Of a stretch of 64,000 nucleotides of DNA, positions 33,674 through 42,843 are shown piece by piece. This stretch comes from Chloroflexota bacterium (GTDB taxonomy: Bacteria; Chloroflexota; Anaerolineae; Anaerolineales; UBA4823), in contig JAKOUW010000076.1 in NCBI GenBank assembly GCA_029782365.1, positions 310,001-374,000 of the forward strand, read 5' to 3'. A program made the position numbers and the translations under genes. Numbering within the stretch: the first letter of the stretch is position 1; each line of letters starts with the position of its first letter. The notes beneath the pieces are model-generated. The model saw only the letters and a list, made by a program, of their open reading frames with translations, had not been told where the DNA came from and searched no databases.

Positions 33674-35917
33674 TCACATATTATTTGCAATTTCCGGCCC
33701 CGCTCCGGATAACACCTTGGCAATAGGCATAAGCTCCATCCACCACTGGTCTTTTGGACGCTGATTAACCAAGTCAACCATCCGAGGAAAGTCCTCAATA
33801 TTGTGGAATTGGATCGATCCGCCATGTAAACCTATAAATCCACTTTGAGCATCATTCTTGATGGCGTGTTCAATCAAATAGGTGATACAGCGGTCAGCCA
33901 GGCGAGTCGCCATGATCCGGTCGAAAGGTGATGGTTGGCCACCTTGTTGCATGTGACCAAGAATGGTCTGGCGCACATCAAAGACGCCTTTGCCTTCCTC
34001 TTCGAAAAGAGAGCATATAAAGGGGGTTGTATAGACCTCGTTGGCGAATTCGCTGCGGATGACTAATCCTAGGCGTTTTCCGCTATGAAATCCTCTTTTC
34101 AAGTCTTCCACGTCGCGCACCAGGTCTTTCAGGGTGATGCCTTCTTCATGAATGTACGCTCTCTCGGCGCCTGTTGACATCGCGCTCATCATTCCCAGGT
34201 AACCGCAATGGTGACCCATTACTTCGACGACAAACACACGGCGGGCAGCGACTGCCGAATCTTTTATTTTGTCAACGGCTTCTGTGATCGAGTTCAATGC
34301 GGTATCAGCGCCAATTGACAAGTCTGCACCGGGAAGATTATTATTGATGCTGGCTGGCAGCAGCGTCATCGGCAAGTTGAACGCAGGGAAATTCGCTCGT
34401 TCTTGGTTGAGTTTGTACACTGCTTCATAAGCTGACCAACCGCCGATCACCAGCAAGCCATCGAATTTGTACTTTTCAATCGTGCGCGCTAAAGCGTATA
34501 GGTCTGAGCCTTTCGGCACATGTCGTGAAGTCCCTAACTCGGATCCGCCCATAGAGGACCAACCATTGACGCTCATCCACTGCATTTCAAAGATATCTTC
34601 CTGGGCGAAACCTTCGAAACCGTTGCGGATGCCATACATCAAATGCCCTCTATCCAGGCCAAGGCGAACTGCGGCGCGGCTGGCAGTATTCATGCCTGGT
34701 GCAGGCGCGCCGGCATTGACCACGCCAATTTTTAAGCGGCGCTGACCTGGCTCTGGGGCATGTGGTAACGCGCGCACAAAGGTGCGCAAGGTGCGGAAGG
34801 CTTCTTTGTAACTCGGCGAACGCAGCCCCAGCGCGGTCTCATAATCCTTTTCCTTAATCGCTTCTGCGACAGCATGAGTTTGTTCCACACAGTACATTAA
34901 AGGCGCAGAGGTGATCCGGTTGCCACGGATGCCGATGACCACAGGCTCGAATTCAGGTTTCGTGTTCAGAATGTGTTCTACTGCCGCGTATCCCATGAGC
35001 GTGCCCAGGTTTCGGTCAAAAGCAGATGGGGCGCCGCCGCGCTGAACATGCCCTAAAACAGTGACGCGCACTTCTTCACCCAGGCGATCCTCGAGCACCC
35101 TCTGGACATCCGTTGAACCAATATATTTGCCTTCGCGATCACGAGCTCCTTCGGCAAGCATGACAATACTGTCGCGGCGGCCGGCCTTGCGACCGGCTTT
35201 TAAACGTTCAACCATCACATCCTGCCAATTGTCTACATCCGGCGGGCTTTCTGGAATCAGAACCCAGTCTGCGCCGCAAGCCAAAGCCCCCATGACTGCC
35301 AAATATCCACAGTTCCGACCCATCACTTTCACAACAAAGGTACGCTGATGGCTTGAGGCTGTTGATGCTATCGCATCGACTGCTTCTGTAATCCTATGTA
35401 AAGCTGTATCTGCACCAATGGTCATATCGGTGCCAAACATGTCGTTGTCAATTGACCCGACCATCCCTACGATGAGCAAGTGGGGCTGTGAATCGGCAGC
35501 TGCCTGGCTGATCTCGCCCTTCTGGACCAATTCGGCCAGCAGCGAAGACCATTCTTGTCTGAATATATTGGCGCCAGTCAGGCTGCCGTCTCCTCCGATC
35601 ACGACCAGGCTGTCGATGCCATTTATGAGTAGATTCTTGGCGGCGATTAATCGACCATCTCGCGTCCGAAATGCGTCACTGCGAGCGGTGCCGATCAGGG
35701 TGCCACCTTTTTGTAAAATACCGCCAACGGAATCCCAATCCATTTTGCGGATCAGGTGACCTCCTTCAACCATCCCCTGGTAACCTTCCATAATGGCATA
35801 AACCTCTAAACCACGCATGATGCTAGTTCGGACAACAGAGCGCACAGCAGCGTTCATTCCTTGTGCATCGCCGCCGCTGGTTAATACACCCAGGCGGGTT
35901 GGCTTAAAATCAGACAT
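33674..35917 (-). CDS. Tandem-domain (eukaryote-like) 6-phosphofructokinase
   Basis: 747 residues, two fused phosphofructokinase domains instead of the usual single 320-residue unit. The N-terminal half keeps the active site: LTSGGDAQGMNAAVR, GGDGS (108-112), GSIDND (154-159, catalytic aspartate), MGRNCGYLA, EGARD and LGHVQRGGAPSAFDR. Glycines after GGD and before SIDND favour ATP over pyrophosphate as donor. The C-terminal half (from about 395) is degenerate: IGGWSAYEA replaces GGDGS, and ASINNNLPGAD (522-532) replaces the catalytic TIDND. This matches the regulatory half of animal and fungal enzymes, which also have an SNN-type sequence there. The C half therefore probably binds effectors. 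It is a glycolytic, cytoplasmic enzyme. Confidence 0.92.
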   Translation of the reverse strand: MSDFKPTRLGVLTSGGDAQGMNAAVRSVVRTSIMRGLEVYAIMEGYQGMVEGGHLIRKMDWDSVGGILQKGGTLIGTARSDAFRTRDGRLIAAKNLLINGIDSLVVIGGDGSLTGANIFRQEWSSLLAELVQKGEISQAAADSQPHLLIVGMVGSIDNDMFGTDMTIGADTALHRITEAVDAIASTASSHQRTFVVKVMGRNCGYLAVMGALACGADWVLIPESPPDVDNWQDVMVERLKAGRKAGRRDSIVMLAEGARDREGKYIGSTDVQRVLEDRLGEEVRVTVLGHVQRGGAPSAFDRNLGTLMGYAAVEHILNTKPEFEPVVIGIRGNRITSAPLMYCVEQTHAVAEAIKEKDYETALGLRSPSYKEAFRTLRTFVRALPHAPEPGQRRLKIGVVNAGAPAPGMNTASRAAVRLGLDRGHLMYGIRNGFEGFAQEDIFEMQWMSVNGWSSMGGSELGTSRHVPKGSDLYALARTIEKYKFDGLLVIGGWSAYEAVYKLNQERANFPAFNLPMTLLPASINNNLPGADLSIGADTALNSITEAVDKIKDSAVAARRVFVVEVMGHHCGYLGMMSAMSTGAERAYIHEEGITLKDLVRDVEDLKRGFHSGKRLGLVIRSEFANEVYTTPFICSLFEEEGKGVFDVRQTILGHMQQGGQPSPFDRIMATRLADRCITYLIEHAIKNDAQSGFIGLHGGSIQFHNIEDFPRMVDLVNQRPKDQWWMELMPIAKVLSGAGPEIANNM

Positions 35918-36017
35918 GCTTCATTCTCCTTACAGAACTCAACGAGGTAGATAATAAAGCCGGGTTGAGAAAAAAATCATAACCTAATAAGTATAACCGC
36001 GATATTCTGATATTGAT

Positions 36018-37253
36018 TCAACTTTTAGCAAAGGTCTTTTCTAACTCAATGGCTAACTTTGCCGCCTGAGATTGACGTGAAAAGAATTTTTGAGTCAATG
36101 CTCTTCCATTTTCTCCCATTGTCTCTCTCTCTGCAACGGGAAGCGAGTTTATATGTAAAATAGCGTTGACTAAGGCATAGACATCTTCAGGTGGAATCGC
36201 TAATCCGCCTTTTACATTTTCCAACAGCGCTTGCGCCTCGCCTTCAATTGACAAGATTATTGGTTTTCTACAGGCCCAGGCGTCGAACATTTTCGAAGGT
36301 AAGGCGGCCTGGAAGAGGGCATGTTTGCGAAGGGGTACCAGTGCTGCATCTGCAGCGGAAAGAAAGTCAGGGATTATTTCTCTGGGCTGTTCTGAAAGAC
36401 AGGTTACATTTGAAAGATGATATTCTTGGATCAGGGCTAAAATTTCTTCCTTTTTTGGTCCTTCGCCCACCATCAGAAAGTGAATTTGAGTATTCTCGTG
36501 CAAAATTCTGGCGGCTTCAATAACAGATTCCAGACCCTGGGCAATTCCGAAGATTCCGGCATAGATGACAACGAATTTATCGCTCAGCCCAAGTTCGATG
36601 CGTAATCGCTCGCGAGCTTCCTTGCGCAAATCGAATAACTCGGTATTAGCCCCATTTTCAATCAGGATCAATTTTTCATTGGGGACATTGCGTTCGATTA
36701 ATTTCTTTCTCAGTCCTTCGACAACTGTGATTATTTTTACTGCCCGTCGGTAACAGGCTTCTTCTAATTTTGTGGCCAGTTTTACAGCAGTAGGGTTCTT
36801 TAATTCCCCAAGCACCACGGCTGATTCCGGCCATAAATCACGCACTTCAAAGACCAGCGGAATTCGTCGGAGGTAGCTGATGGCTAGAGCCGCGGCGCCG
36901 ACGAAGAGGGGAGGGGAAGTAGCAAAGATAAAATCAAATGGTCCCTTTTCAAAAAGCCCGGCAAAGGCAGCGTTCACCATAAAACTAAGATAAAATACCA
37001 TGCGAGTGCGAAAATTTTTAACAGGTGAAGCGGCTACCCATAACCGGACAACCTCAATTCCATCCAATTCTGACCGCTCAATCCATTTTCCCTTATAAGA
37101 AGGCGGGATTATTCCTGAAGGGTGATTGGGGATTTCGGTCAACATCGTGACTTGATGTCCCATTTTCACCCAATTGCGAGCCATTTCGTGGGCGCGTGCT
37201 TGGGTTGCTCCGACTTCTGGTGGAAAATATTGGGATATGTAAAGAATATGCAT
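36018..37253 (-). CDS. Family 4 glycosyltransferase (WcaI/WbuB-like)
   Basis: Cytoplasmic GT-B glycosyltransferase (411 residues). The N-terminal YISQYFPPEVGATQARAHEMA is typical of the WcaI/FnlC-neighbour group. A middle membrane-associating segment is FIFATSPPLFVGAAALAISYL. The donor-site pattern is DAALVPLRKHALFQAALPSKMFDAWACRKPII, where the usual E-x7-E region has a K/D variant. The ATG at 37253 is preferred over a GTG at 37268, which would overlap the preceding gene. It is the last gene of a seven-gene minus-strand surface polysaccharide operon. Sugar specificity is unknown. Confidence 0.85.
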   Translation of the reverse strand: MHILYISQYFPPEVGATQARAHEMARNWVKMGHQVTMLTEIPNHPSGIIPPSYKGKWIERSELDGIEVVRLWVAASPVKNFRTRMVFYLSFMVNAAFAGLFEKGPFDFIFATSPPLFVGAAALAISYLRRIPLVFEVRDLWPESAVVLGELKNPTAVKLATKLEEACYRRAVKIITVVEGLRKKLIERNVPNEKLILIENGANTELFDLRKEARERLRIELGLSDKFVVIYAGIFGIAQGLESVIEAARILHENTQIHFLMVGEGPKKEEILALIQEYHLSNVTCLSEQPREIIPDFLSAADAALVPLRKHALFQAALPSKMFDAWACRKPIILSIEGEAQALLENVKGGLAIPPEDVYALVNAILHINSLPVAERETMGENGRALTQKFFSRQSQAAKLAIELEKTFAKS

Positions 37254-37257
37254 GATT

Positions 37258-38418
37258 TTATTGCCCACCCAGATGATTTAACAAATCGAGCAAAGGTTTT
37301 GAGTGCTGTTCAAAATTATATTCTTGCAGAAATGCCAATCTGCCAGCCAAACCCGCTTGCCTGGCAGCCTCCTGGTTTTTCCACCATACTGTAATTTTAT
37401 CCGCAATCTGGGCAGGTAGACTCAAAGGATCCACCAGGATACCACAACCAGCTTTTAGGACTACAGCGCGAATTGATGGGAAATCAGAAGCGATGACAGG
37501 CAAGCCGCAGGCCATATATTCAAACAATTTGACTGGCAAAGCCGCCAAATACCTGGGTTCGGGTAACAAAATTGCCAGGCCGATATCGGCCTGGCTTAGG
37601 AATGCTGGCATATTATTAAAATCAACCCAGCCTTGAAATTCAATATGTTGTCGGACTTCGGCAGGAAGGTTTGTCAAAACTGTTTCTTCAGCCGCAGGAG
37701 TGAAAGTCCCTGCTAATAACAATCGTACCGGAATTTGGCGATTGAGCAGTTCCTCTAAGATTTTGATATAGATGGTTAATCCCCGGTCAGACGAGATTCG
37801 GCCGGCATAAGCCAAACAAACTTGGGGGTGCGAAAAAACCTGAGCCGGTTGAGCGGAAAAGTCTATAGGCGGATAATGGCCGAGAATCACCACATTTTTA
37901 TTTAGTTGGCGGTAGTTGGCTGCCAGGGTTTCATCTACTGTGACAACGCCGGACGCCAAACGTGCGCCCACACGCTCTGAAAATGAAACGACGCTGTAAA
38001 GCAGCTTTCCCCACCAATTGTGTAGGCGTGGTTTTATAAGATCCGCATAATATTCGTGGGCGTCATAGATCAATGTCAAGTTATTAATCTTCGCCCAAAT
38101 TAATCCGGCAGGCAAGGTATCGAAATCATGACAATACACGATCGATGGTTTAAGTTTCCTCAAGCTTTTGAAGCACTCGTACCAGAACATGGGCACACGT
38201 GTCATTTGGCTGGCACCGATGCCATAGGCTGAGCGAACGTTTTGGACGCGATGTATACACACGCCTGATTTCAAAATTTCATCAGCTGAATATTGGTTTT
38301 GCCGATCCCAGGCGATGATTGTCACTGAGTAACCCGAATCTGCTAAAAAATTCGCCTCTTTCAAGACTCGAGGGTCCGGGCGGAACGGATTCGAGAGCAG
38401 CATCGCGATAGTTTTCAT
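37258..38418 (-). CDS. Family 4 glycosyltransferase
   Basis: GT-B transferase of 386 residues with an N-terminal acceptor domain (SNPFRPDPRVLKEANFLADSGYSV, YCHDFDTLPAGLI, YDAHEYYADL) and a C-terminal nucleotide-sugar domain (AYAGRISSDRGL, then LPVKLFEYMACGLPVIASDF with the Lys/Glu donor contacts). The start overlaps the stop of the preceding gene by four bases (ATGA type). Function in the polysaccharide operon is inferred from neighbours; acceptor and donor are unknown. Confidence 0.87.
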   Translation of the reverse strand: MKTIAMLLSNPFRPDPRVLKEANFLADSGYSVTIIAWDRQNQYSADEILKSGVCIHRVQNVRSAYGIGASQMTRVPMFWYECFKSLRKLKPSIVYCHDFDTLPAGLIWAKINNLTLIYDAHEYYADLIKPRLHNWWGKLLYSVVSFSERVGARLASGVVTVDETLAANYRQLNKNVVILGHYPPIDFSAQPAQVFSHPQVCLAYAGRISSDRGLTIYIKILEELLNRQIPVRLLLAGTFTPAAEETVLTNLPAEVRQHIEFQGWVDFNNMPAFLSQADIGLAILLPEPRYLAALPVKLFEYMACGLPVIASDFPSIRAVVLKAGCGILVDPLSLPAQIADKITVWWKNQEAARQAGLAGRLAFLQEYNFEQHSKPLLDLLNHLGGQ

Positions 38419-39533
38419 AAATGCGATTCAGCCCCTGAGCGAACCAAAGATTGATAAAGCTTTTCTACCTTCTTCATTTCAGAGTCATGATTTGCATGCT
38501 TTGATACCAGATCCAGATTTTGTTTGATCATCGGAGCAATTAACGCAGGATTTTGGAGGTTGTACATCATTGCGTTTGCTAATGAATTTGTGTCGCCTGG
38601 TTTGACCAATGAGCCATTTACTCCATCCGTTATCCATTCTCGCAGTGCAGGTAAATCGCTGGCGATGACCGGAACACCGCTGGCCATGGCTTCTAAAACA
38701 GATACAGGAACACTGTCACTGCTCGGCACCGAGACAGCTAACTGAGCAAGGTTATAGACAGGTGCTATCCGTTCCCAGGGTTCAAGTCGTTCTAACCAAA
38801 AAACACTCGATTGTAAATTTAGATCATAGATCAGAGCGTTGATCATGTTACGATAACTGCCCTCGGCATCGTAATCCCGTAGGAGCAGTTGTGCGTCTGA
38901 AATTTGAACCCGGACAATATCAAACGCTTTGACGATGACATCCAGATTATAAATCGGCTTGACCGCTCGCAAACTTAGAATGACAGGGCCAGATCCAAGG
39001 CCGAGTTTATGCTTCAGAGCAGGATCTGGAAGCCGTGGTTTGAAGAGATTGGAATCCACCCCCCACTCAATCAGGGCACAGTGCGTTTCAGTTGCGCCAT
39101 AAAATTGTGCAAGCCGAAGAAGATCTTGAGCATCTGCTGTAATCAGGTCTGCGTTGGATAAGACTTGGCGAGCCAACCATCGAGCCAGGCGTGAACGCTG
39201 AGGCTGTAAGTACAGATCTGAACCCCAGGGAGTAATCACATTTGGATGAAAGCCGGTGGCCCAAGCTAACCAGCCAGCCGCCGATACACGGTGAGCGTGT
39301 AAAATATCAGGTCGCCATCTCCGAATAAAACCACGAAGCCAGATGGACCAGATAGGCCAACGGAGAAGGGTCTTGGAAAAAACCTTGCTCAGGTCAAAAA
39401 TTTCGATACCGGGCCAGGGGTATTCAACGGGATGATCTGCGATCACGCAGATGGTATGGCCAGCGTGCACAAACCAATTCACCCACCGCCTGGTATGGGG
39501 CGCGTTTGGGTTGGAGATAAAACAAATTCGCAT
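38415..39533 (-). CDS. Family 4 glycosyltransferase
   Basis: 373-residue GT-B enzyme starting MRICFISNPNAPHTRRWV at 39533, three bases after the methyltransferase stop; an in-frame codon at 39599 would overlap that gene and is rejected. It has HAHRVSAAGWLAWATGFHPNVITPWGSD in the acceptor domain, here noted around residues 95-125. The E-x7-E donor motif is complete: SVPVSVLEAMASGVPVIASD. Probably adds one sugar of the repeat unit. Confidence 0.87.
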   Translation of the reverse strand: MRICFISNPNAPHTRRWVNWFVHAGHTICVIADHPVEYPWPGIEIFDLSKVFSKTLLRWPIWSIWLRGFIRRWRPDILHAHRVSAAGWLAWATGFHPNVITPWGSDLYLQPQRSRLARWLARQVLSNADLITADAQDLLRLAQFYGATETHCALIEWGVDSNLFKPRLPDPALKHKLGLGSGPVILSLRAVKPIYNLDVIVKAFDIVRVQISDAQLLLRDYDAEGSYRNMINALIYDLNLQSSVFWLERLEPWERIAPVYNLAQLAVSVPSSDSVPVSVLEAMASGVPVIASDLPALREWITDGVNGSLVKPGDTNSLANAMMYNLQNPALIAPMIKQNLDLVSKHANHDSEMKKVEKLYQSLVRSGAESHL

Positions 39534-39535
39534 AG

Positions 39536-40246
39536 CTAACCTGGCACCGGCTTTTGATATAAGGATAACCAATGTGTGCGGGGCAGAAAAGGAATACATT
39601 CTGCAGTATAGGCCAGGAACAGAGAACGTGCAGCCAGCCAGGCGATGCGGTTGGGGTGTAATTCTTTCCGCAGGCGCAATCGAAATCCGGTAAATAGGTG
39701 ATCAACTTCTTTCGAGGGTAAACCTCGCACCGCCTGAGTTTTCGCAGAATGCATATCATACCAAAGCAACCAGCCTCCTGGTCGGAGCATGCGTCGTATA
39801 TGGGCAGCAGATTGTTGGCGAATTTCTGGATCTAAAATGGATGAAAATACCGTGAATTGGCTGATCAAATCGAAAGATGAATCAGGAAAAGACATCACAC
39901 TGAGTTCACCTACCTCCAGGTGAACCTCTTGTGGGCATAACTGGCGGGCGTAATGGATACGCTCTTCAACCAAATCAACACCCCACAACCGCGCCGGATC
40001 AGCGCCTAACGCGGCCAGTAAACGCAATAAGCCACCTCCGCCACAACCGGCGTCCAGGATATCGATTCGATCAATTGGTATGTCTTGGGAATCGATTATA
40101 CGAACAAGCTCACGCTCCTGAACCTGGCGGTAATGCAGGGACACTGGATTTAATGGATGCCAGGAATTTTTCCGAGAGCGTTGGTTGAGGCCATAATTCG
40201 TCCTCATTTCCTGCCGAATGCGGTTAATCTCTTGTTCTTTATTCAT
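39536..40246 (-). CDS. Class I SAM-dependent methyltransferase
   Basis: 236 residues. Motif I is ILDAGCGGGGLLRLLAALG (about 62-80), motif II-like LWGVDLVEERIHYA, and motif IV region FDLISQFTVFSSILDPE. Inside a glycosyltransferase operon, it most likely methylates a sugar or the terminal residue of a glycan; chain-terminating methylation is known in ABC-exported O-antigens and would fit the ABC exporter encoded nearby, but this is inference. Confidence 0.82.
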   Translation of the reverse strand: MNKEQEINRIRQEMRTNYGLNQRSRKNSWHPLNPVSLHYRQVQERELVRIIDSQDIPIDRIDILDAGCGGGGLLRLLAALGADPARLWGVDLVEERIHYARQLCPQEVHLEVGELSVMSFPDSSFDLISQFTVFSSILDPEIRQQSAAHIRRMLRPGGWLLWYDMHSAKTQAVRGLPSKEVDHLFTGFRLRLRKELHPNRIAWLAARSLFLAYTAECIPFLPRTHWLSLYQKPVPG

Positions 40247-40261
40247 TGAATTTCATTTTTT

Positions 40262-41497
40262 TTACAACGAATCGAGCAGTTCTGCAAGTTCTGCTGTTTG
40301 TTTTCGCCGGTTGTATTTCTTTATAACGGCAGTTTCAGGTTTAACGACTAGTCGGCCTAATTCCCAGTCTTGGTAAAATCCTTGGATAGCTTCGGCGATT
40401 TTCTTTGGGTCATCTGGGGGTACAGTCAATCCAGCCCGGGCTTCTAAAACTAAGCTGGCTGCAGCTCCCGGATTTGCCAGACACAAGATCGTCCGGCCTG
40501 CCGCCAGGTATTCAAAGATTTTTCCCGTGAACACGGCTTCGCTGCCTTGGCCAGCACCGATAATTAAGATGAGAACATCCGCAGCCAACATTTCTTTTAC
40601 CGCCTCTACATGCGGCAGAAATCCTGTGCATTCAATAATGTCGGATAATTTTGAATTTCTTAGTTCTTCAATCGAAGGTTTATTCAGACTGCCGATAAAT
40701 CGCAATCGAAGATTATTGCGGGGAATGGCCTGATTTGATAGCGCCATCTCAATTCCTTGCAGCAGAAATGTAGCCCGTTGTTGGGATCCATATAAGGAGC
40801 CAGTATAAACAAGAGTAAAGCGCTTATTCCGGTTAAATGCTGGTAAGGTGTCTGGAAAATCTTGAGAATCATAGCCATTGGGAATTACGCTGACTTTGTC
40901 CGAAGGTAAATCCGGATACCGTTGATATAAAACATGCTTCATCGGTTCGCTGACCACCACAACATGTGAGGCCTGGAAGATGATCGATCGCTCTATTTTT
41001 TGGGCTAATGACTGATGGAGAGATGTTGGCAATGTGCTGGAAAAATTCCCAAGCCATGGATCACGGAAATCTGCCAGCCAGGGAAGGCGATATTTTTTCG
41101 AAAGTTTTAGAGCAACAAGATGATCGGTGTACGGTGATGAAGTAGAATAGATAGCAGAGAATTTACCATTTTCTATTAGCTGTGCGCTGTCACGCACAGC
41201 AAATGGCAGCCAGCCGATATATTCATCCACCAACAATACCCACTGTGTGATCCAATGACGAGCTTTCCAGGGCAAAAAACCTGGTAAAAGCCAGGCTGGA
41301 GATCGAATGACCCTCACATCTGGTGGGATTTCTTTTAACAAATCTGGATCCCGCGGACCAGCAGGCAATTTGGCCGCGCTCAAGATGGTCGGCTGCCAAC
41401 CTTTTTCGGGCAAATATTTAACGAATTTTAGTGTTCTTAGCACTCCAACGCCCCCTAGAGGCGGAAAAAAATAAGCGATCATCAGTACGGCGGGCAT
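40262..41497 (-). CDS. Family 4 glycosyltransferase, tandem paralogue A
   Basis: 411 residues. The N-terminus AYFFPPLGGVGVLRTLKFVKY and the middle SALIYSTSSPYTDHL-type segment (YSTSSPYTDHLVALKLSKKY) closely match the next gene (41501-42814), so the two arose by tandem duplication. The donor domain includes LVYTGSLYGSQQ and GSEAVFTGKIFEYLAAGRTI. The two genes probably act on successive sugars of one glycan. Gap to the next gene: three bases. Confidence 0.87.
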   Translation of the reverse strand: MPAVLMIAYFFPPLGGVGVLRTLKFVKYLPEKGWQPTILSAAKLPAGPRDPDLLKEIPPDVRVIRSPAWLLPGFLPWKARHWITQWVLLVDEYIGWLPFAVRDSAQLIENGKFSAIYSTSSPYTDHLVALKLSKKYRLPWLADFRDPWLGNFSSTLPTSLHQSLAQKIERSIIFQASHVVVVSEPMKHVLYQRYPDLPSDKVSVIPNGYDSQDFPDTLPAFNRNKRFTLVYTGSLYGSQQRATFLLQGIEMALSNQAIPRNNLRLRFIGSLNKPSIEELRNSKLSDIIECTGFLPHVEAVKEMLAADVLILIIGAGQGSEAVFTGKIFEYLAAGRTILCLANPGAAASLVLEARAGLTVPPDDPKKIAEAIQGFYQDWELGRLVVKPETAVIKKYNRRKQTAELAELLDSL

Positions 41498-41500
41498 AGT

Positions 41501-42814
41501 TTAATTACACATTTTATCCAATAAAGTGGCCAGGTGTGCTGTCAGATTTCGTCGCTCATATTTCTTCACGATGTCAGTTTTATAGGGTATTTTTAGCAGG
41601 TTGGATTTCCACCGTGAGATAATTTCCTGGAGATTTTTTTGGATTTCGGCAACATTATCTGGATCAACAATCCAGCCAGACTGGCATTCGGTAATTAACT
41701 GTGCGGCCACACCTTGTGTTGGAACCAATGCAAGAATTGGCTTTCCTGTTGCCAAGTATTCAAAGATTTTACCAGTATAGGCGCCGCTCCCGCGCTCGTT
41801 CGGAATGATGAGCAAAAGAATATGCGCTTTCATAAGTTCCTGGATCGCCAGAGTGTGTTCCATGTAGCCTGTGGTCTCCAACACAGATTTCCATTCTGGC
41901 TTTCTGAAAGAGAAGCTTCCCATCCGGCCGATCAAACGCAAGCGGATTTCACTTGGTAAGAGTAAGCCTTGATCTAATAATCCTTCGATTGCTCGAATTA
42001 GATTCAACGGAGTGCTCATGCCATAAAGGGAGCCTACATAGGTTATCGTGAAAGGAGCGGCGTTATTTGGATTTAAATTTTCAATCGCCCTTAAGGACGC
42101 GTCAAAATCACTGCCATCGTACCCATTGGTTATGGTGTGGAATTTCAATGGATTCATACCCGGTCGGCAAAGGTTTTGTGTTATGGGTTCCGAAACACTC
42201 ACCACCTGGTCGGCAGAAAATAAAACTTTCATTTCCAATCTGCGGTGCTGCCAGGGATGGTAAGGTGTAAAATGTTCCAGGTACGGGTTTTGCGACCATT
42301 CATCTCGAAAATCTGCCAACCAGGGTAGATTTGCGTCCCGTTTGAGTTTTAATGCAAGCAGGTGATCCGAATAAGGCAGAGAAGTGCTGATCATCGCATC
42401 GAAGGTTTGAGATCGAATTAAGTCTTTGGCAATGGGATATGCCTGCCGCGCCCAACCACTCTGCGCATCTGGCATTTCAGCATATCTTCTGAATAAAGAG
42501 CGGATATACTCGCGTGGATTGCCTGGTTTCCCTGTGCGCAGCCGTTCGAGAAGGGCCCATACACCTGGAAGATTGGCAATCCAGGCAGCCATTTTGTCCA
42601 GTCTTAGTGGGTCCGGTGCTTGTGTAACCGTTATACCGTAAGGCACATCTTTATTAAGGCTGGTATCAAGGATGTAACCAGTCGCGGGAAGCACCGTAAG
42701 TATATGCGGCTGCCAACCAAAGTCGGGCAAATATTTAACAAACTTTAGCGTGCGCTGAACACCTGCTCCACCGAGGGGAGGAAAATAATAGGCGATGTAC
42801 AATAGATTACGCAT
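41501..42814 (-). CDS. Family 4 glycosyltransferase, tandem paralogue B
   Basis: 437 residues; paralogue of the gene at 40262-41497 with the same AYYFPPLGGAGVQRTLKFVKY start, STSLPYSDHLLALKLKRD segment, YVGSLYGMSTPL and GSGAYTGKIFEYLATGKPI. It is about 25 residues longer, with an inserted loop near 95-115. The donor nucleotide sugar cannot be predicted. Confidence 0.87.
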   Translation of the reverse strand: MRNLLYIAYYFPPLGGAGVQRTLKFVKYLPDFGWQPHILTVLPATGYILDTSLNKDVPYGITVTQAPDPLRLDKMAAWIANLPGVWALLERLRTGKPGNPREYIRSLFRRYAEMPDAQSGWARQAYPIAKDLIRSQTFDAMISTSLPYSDHLLALKLKRDANLPWLADFRDEWSQNPYLEHFTPYHPWQHRRLEMKVLFSADQVVSVSEPITQNLCRPGMNPLKFHTITNGYDGSDFDASLRAIENLNPNNAAPFTITYVGSLYGMSTPLNLIRAIEGLLDQGLLLPSEIRLRLIGRMGSFSFRKPEWKSVLETTGYMEHTLAIQELMKAHILLLIIPNERGSGAYTGKIFEYLATGKPILALVPTQGVAAQLITECQSGWIVDPDNVAEIQKNLQEIISRWKSNLLKIPYKTDIVKKYERRNLTAHLATLLDKMCN

Positions 42815-42843
42815 ATTGAAAGTGAAAAAACAGCCCCATAAAT

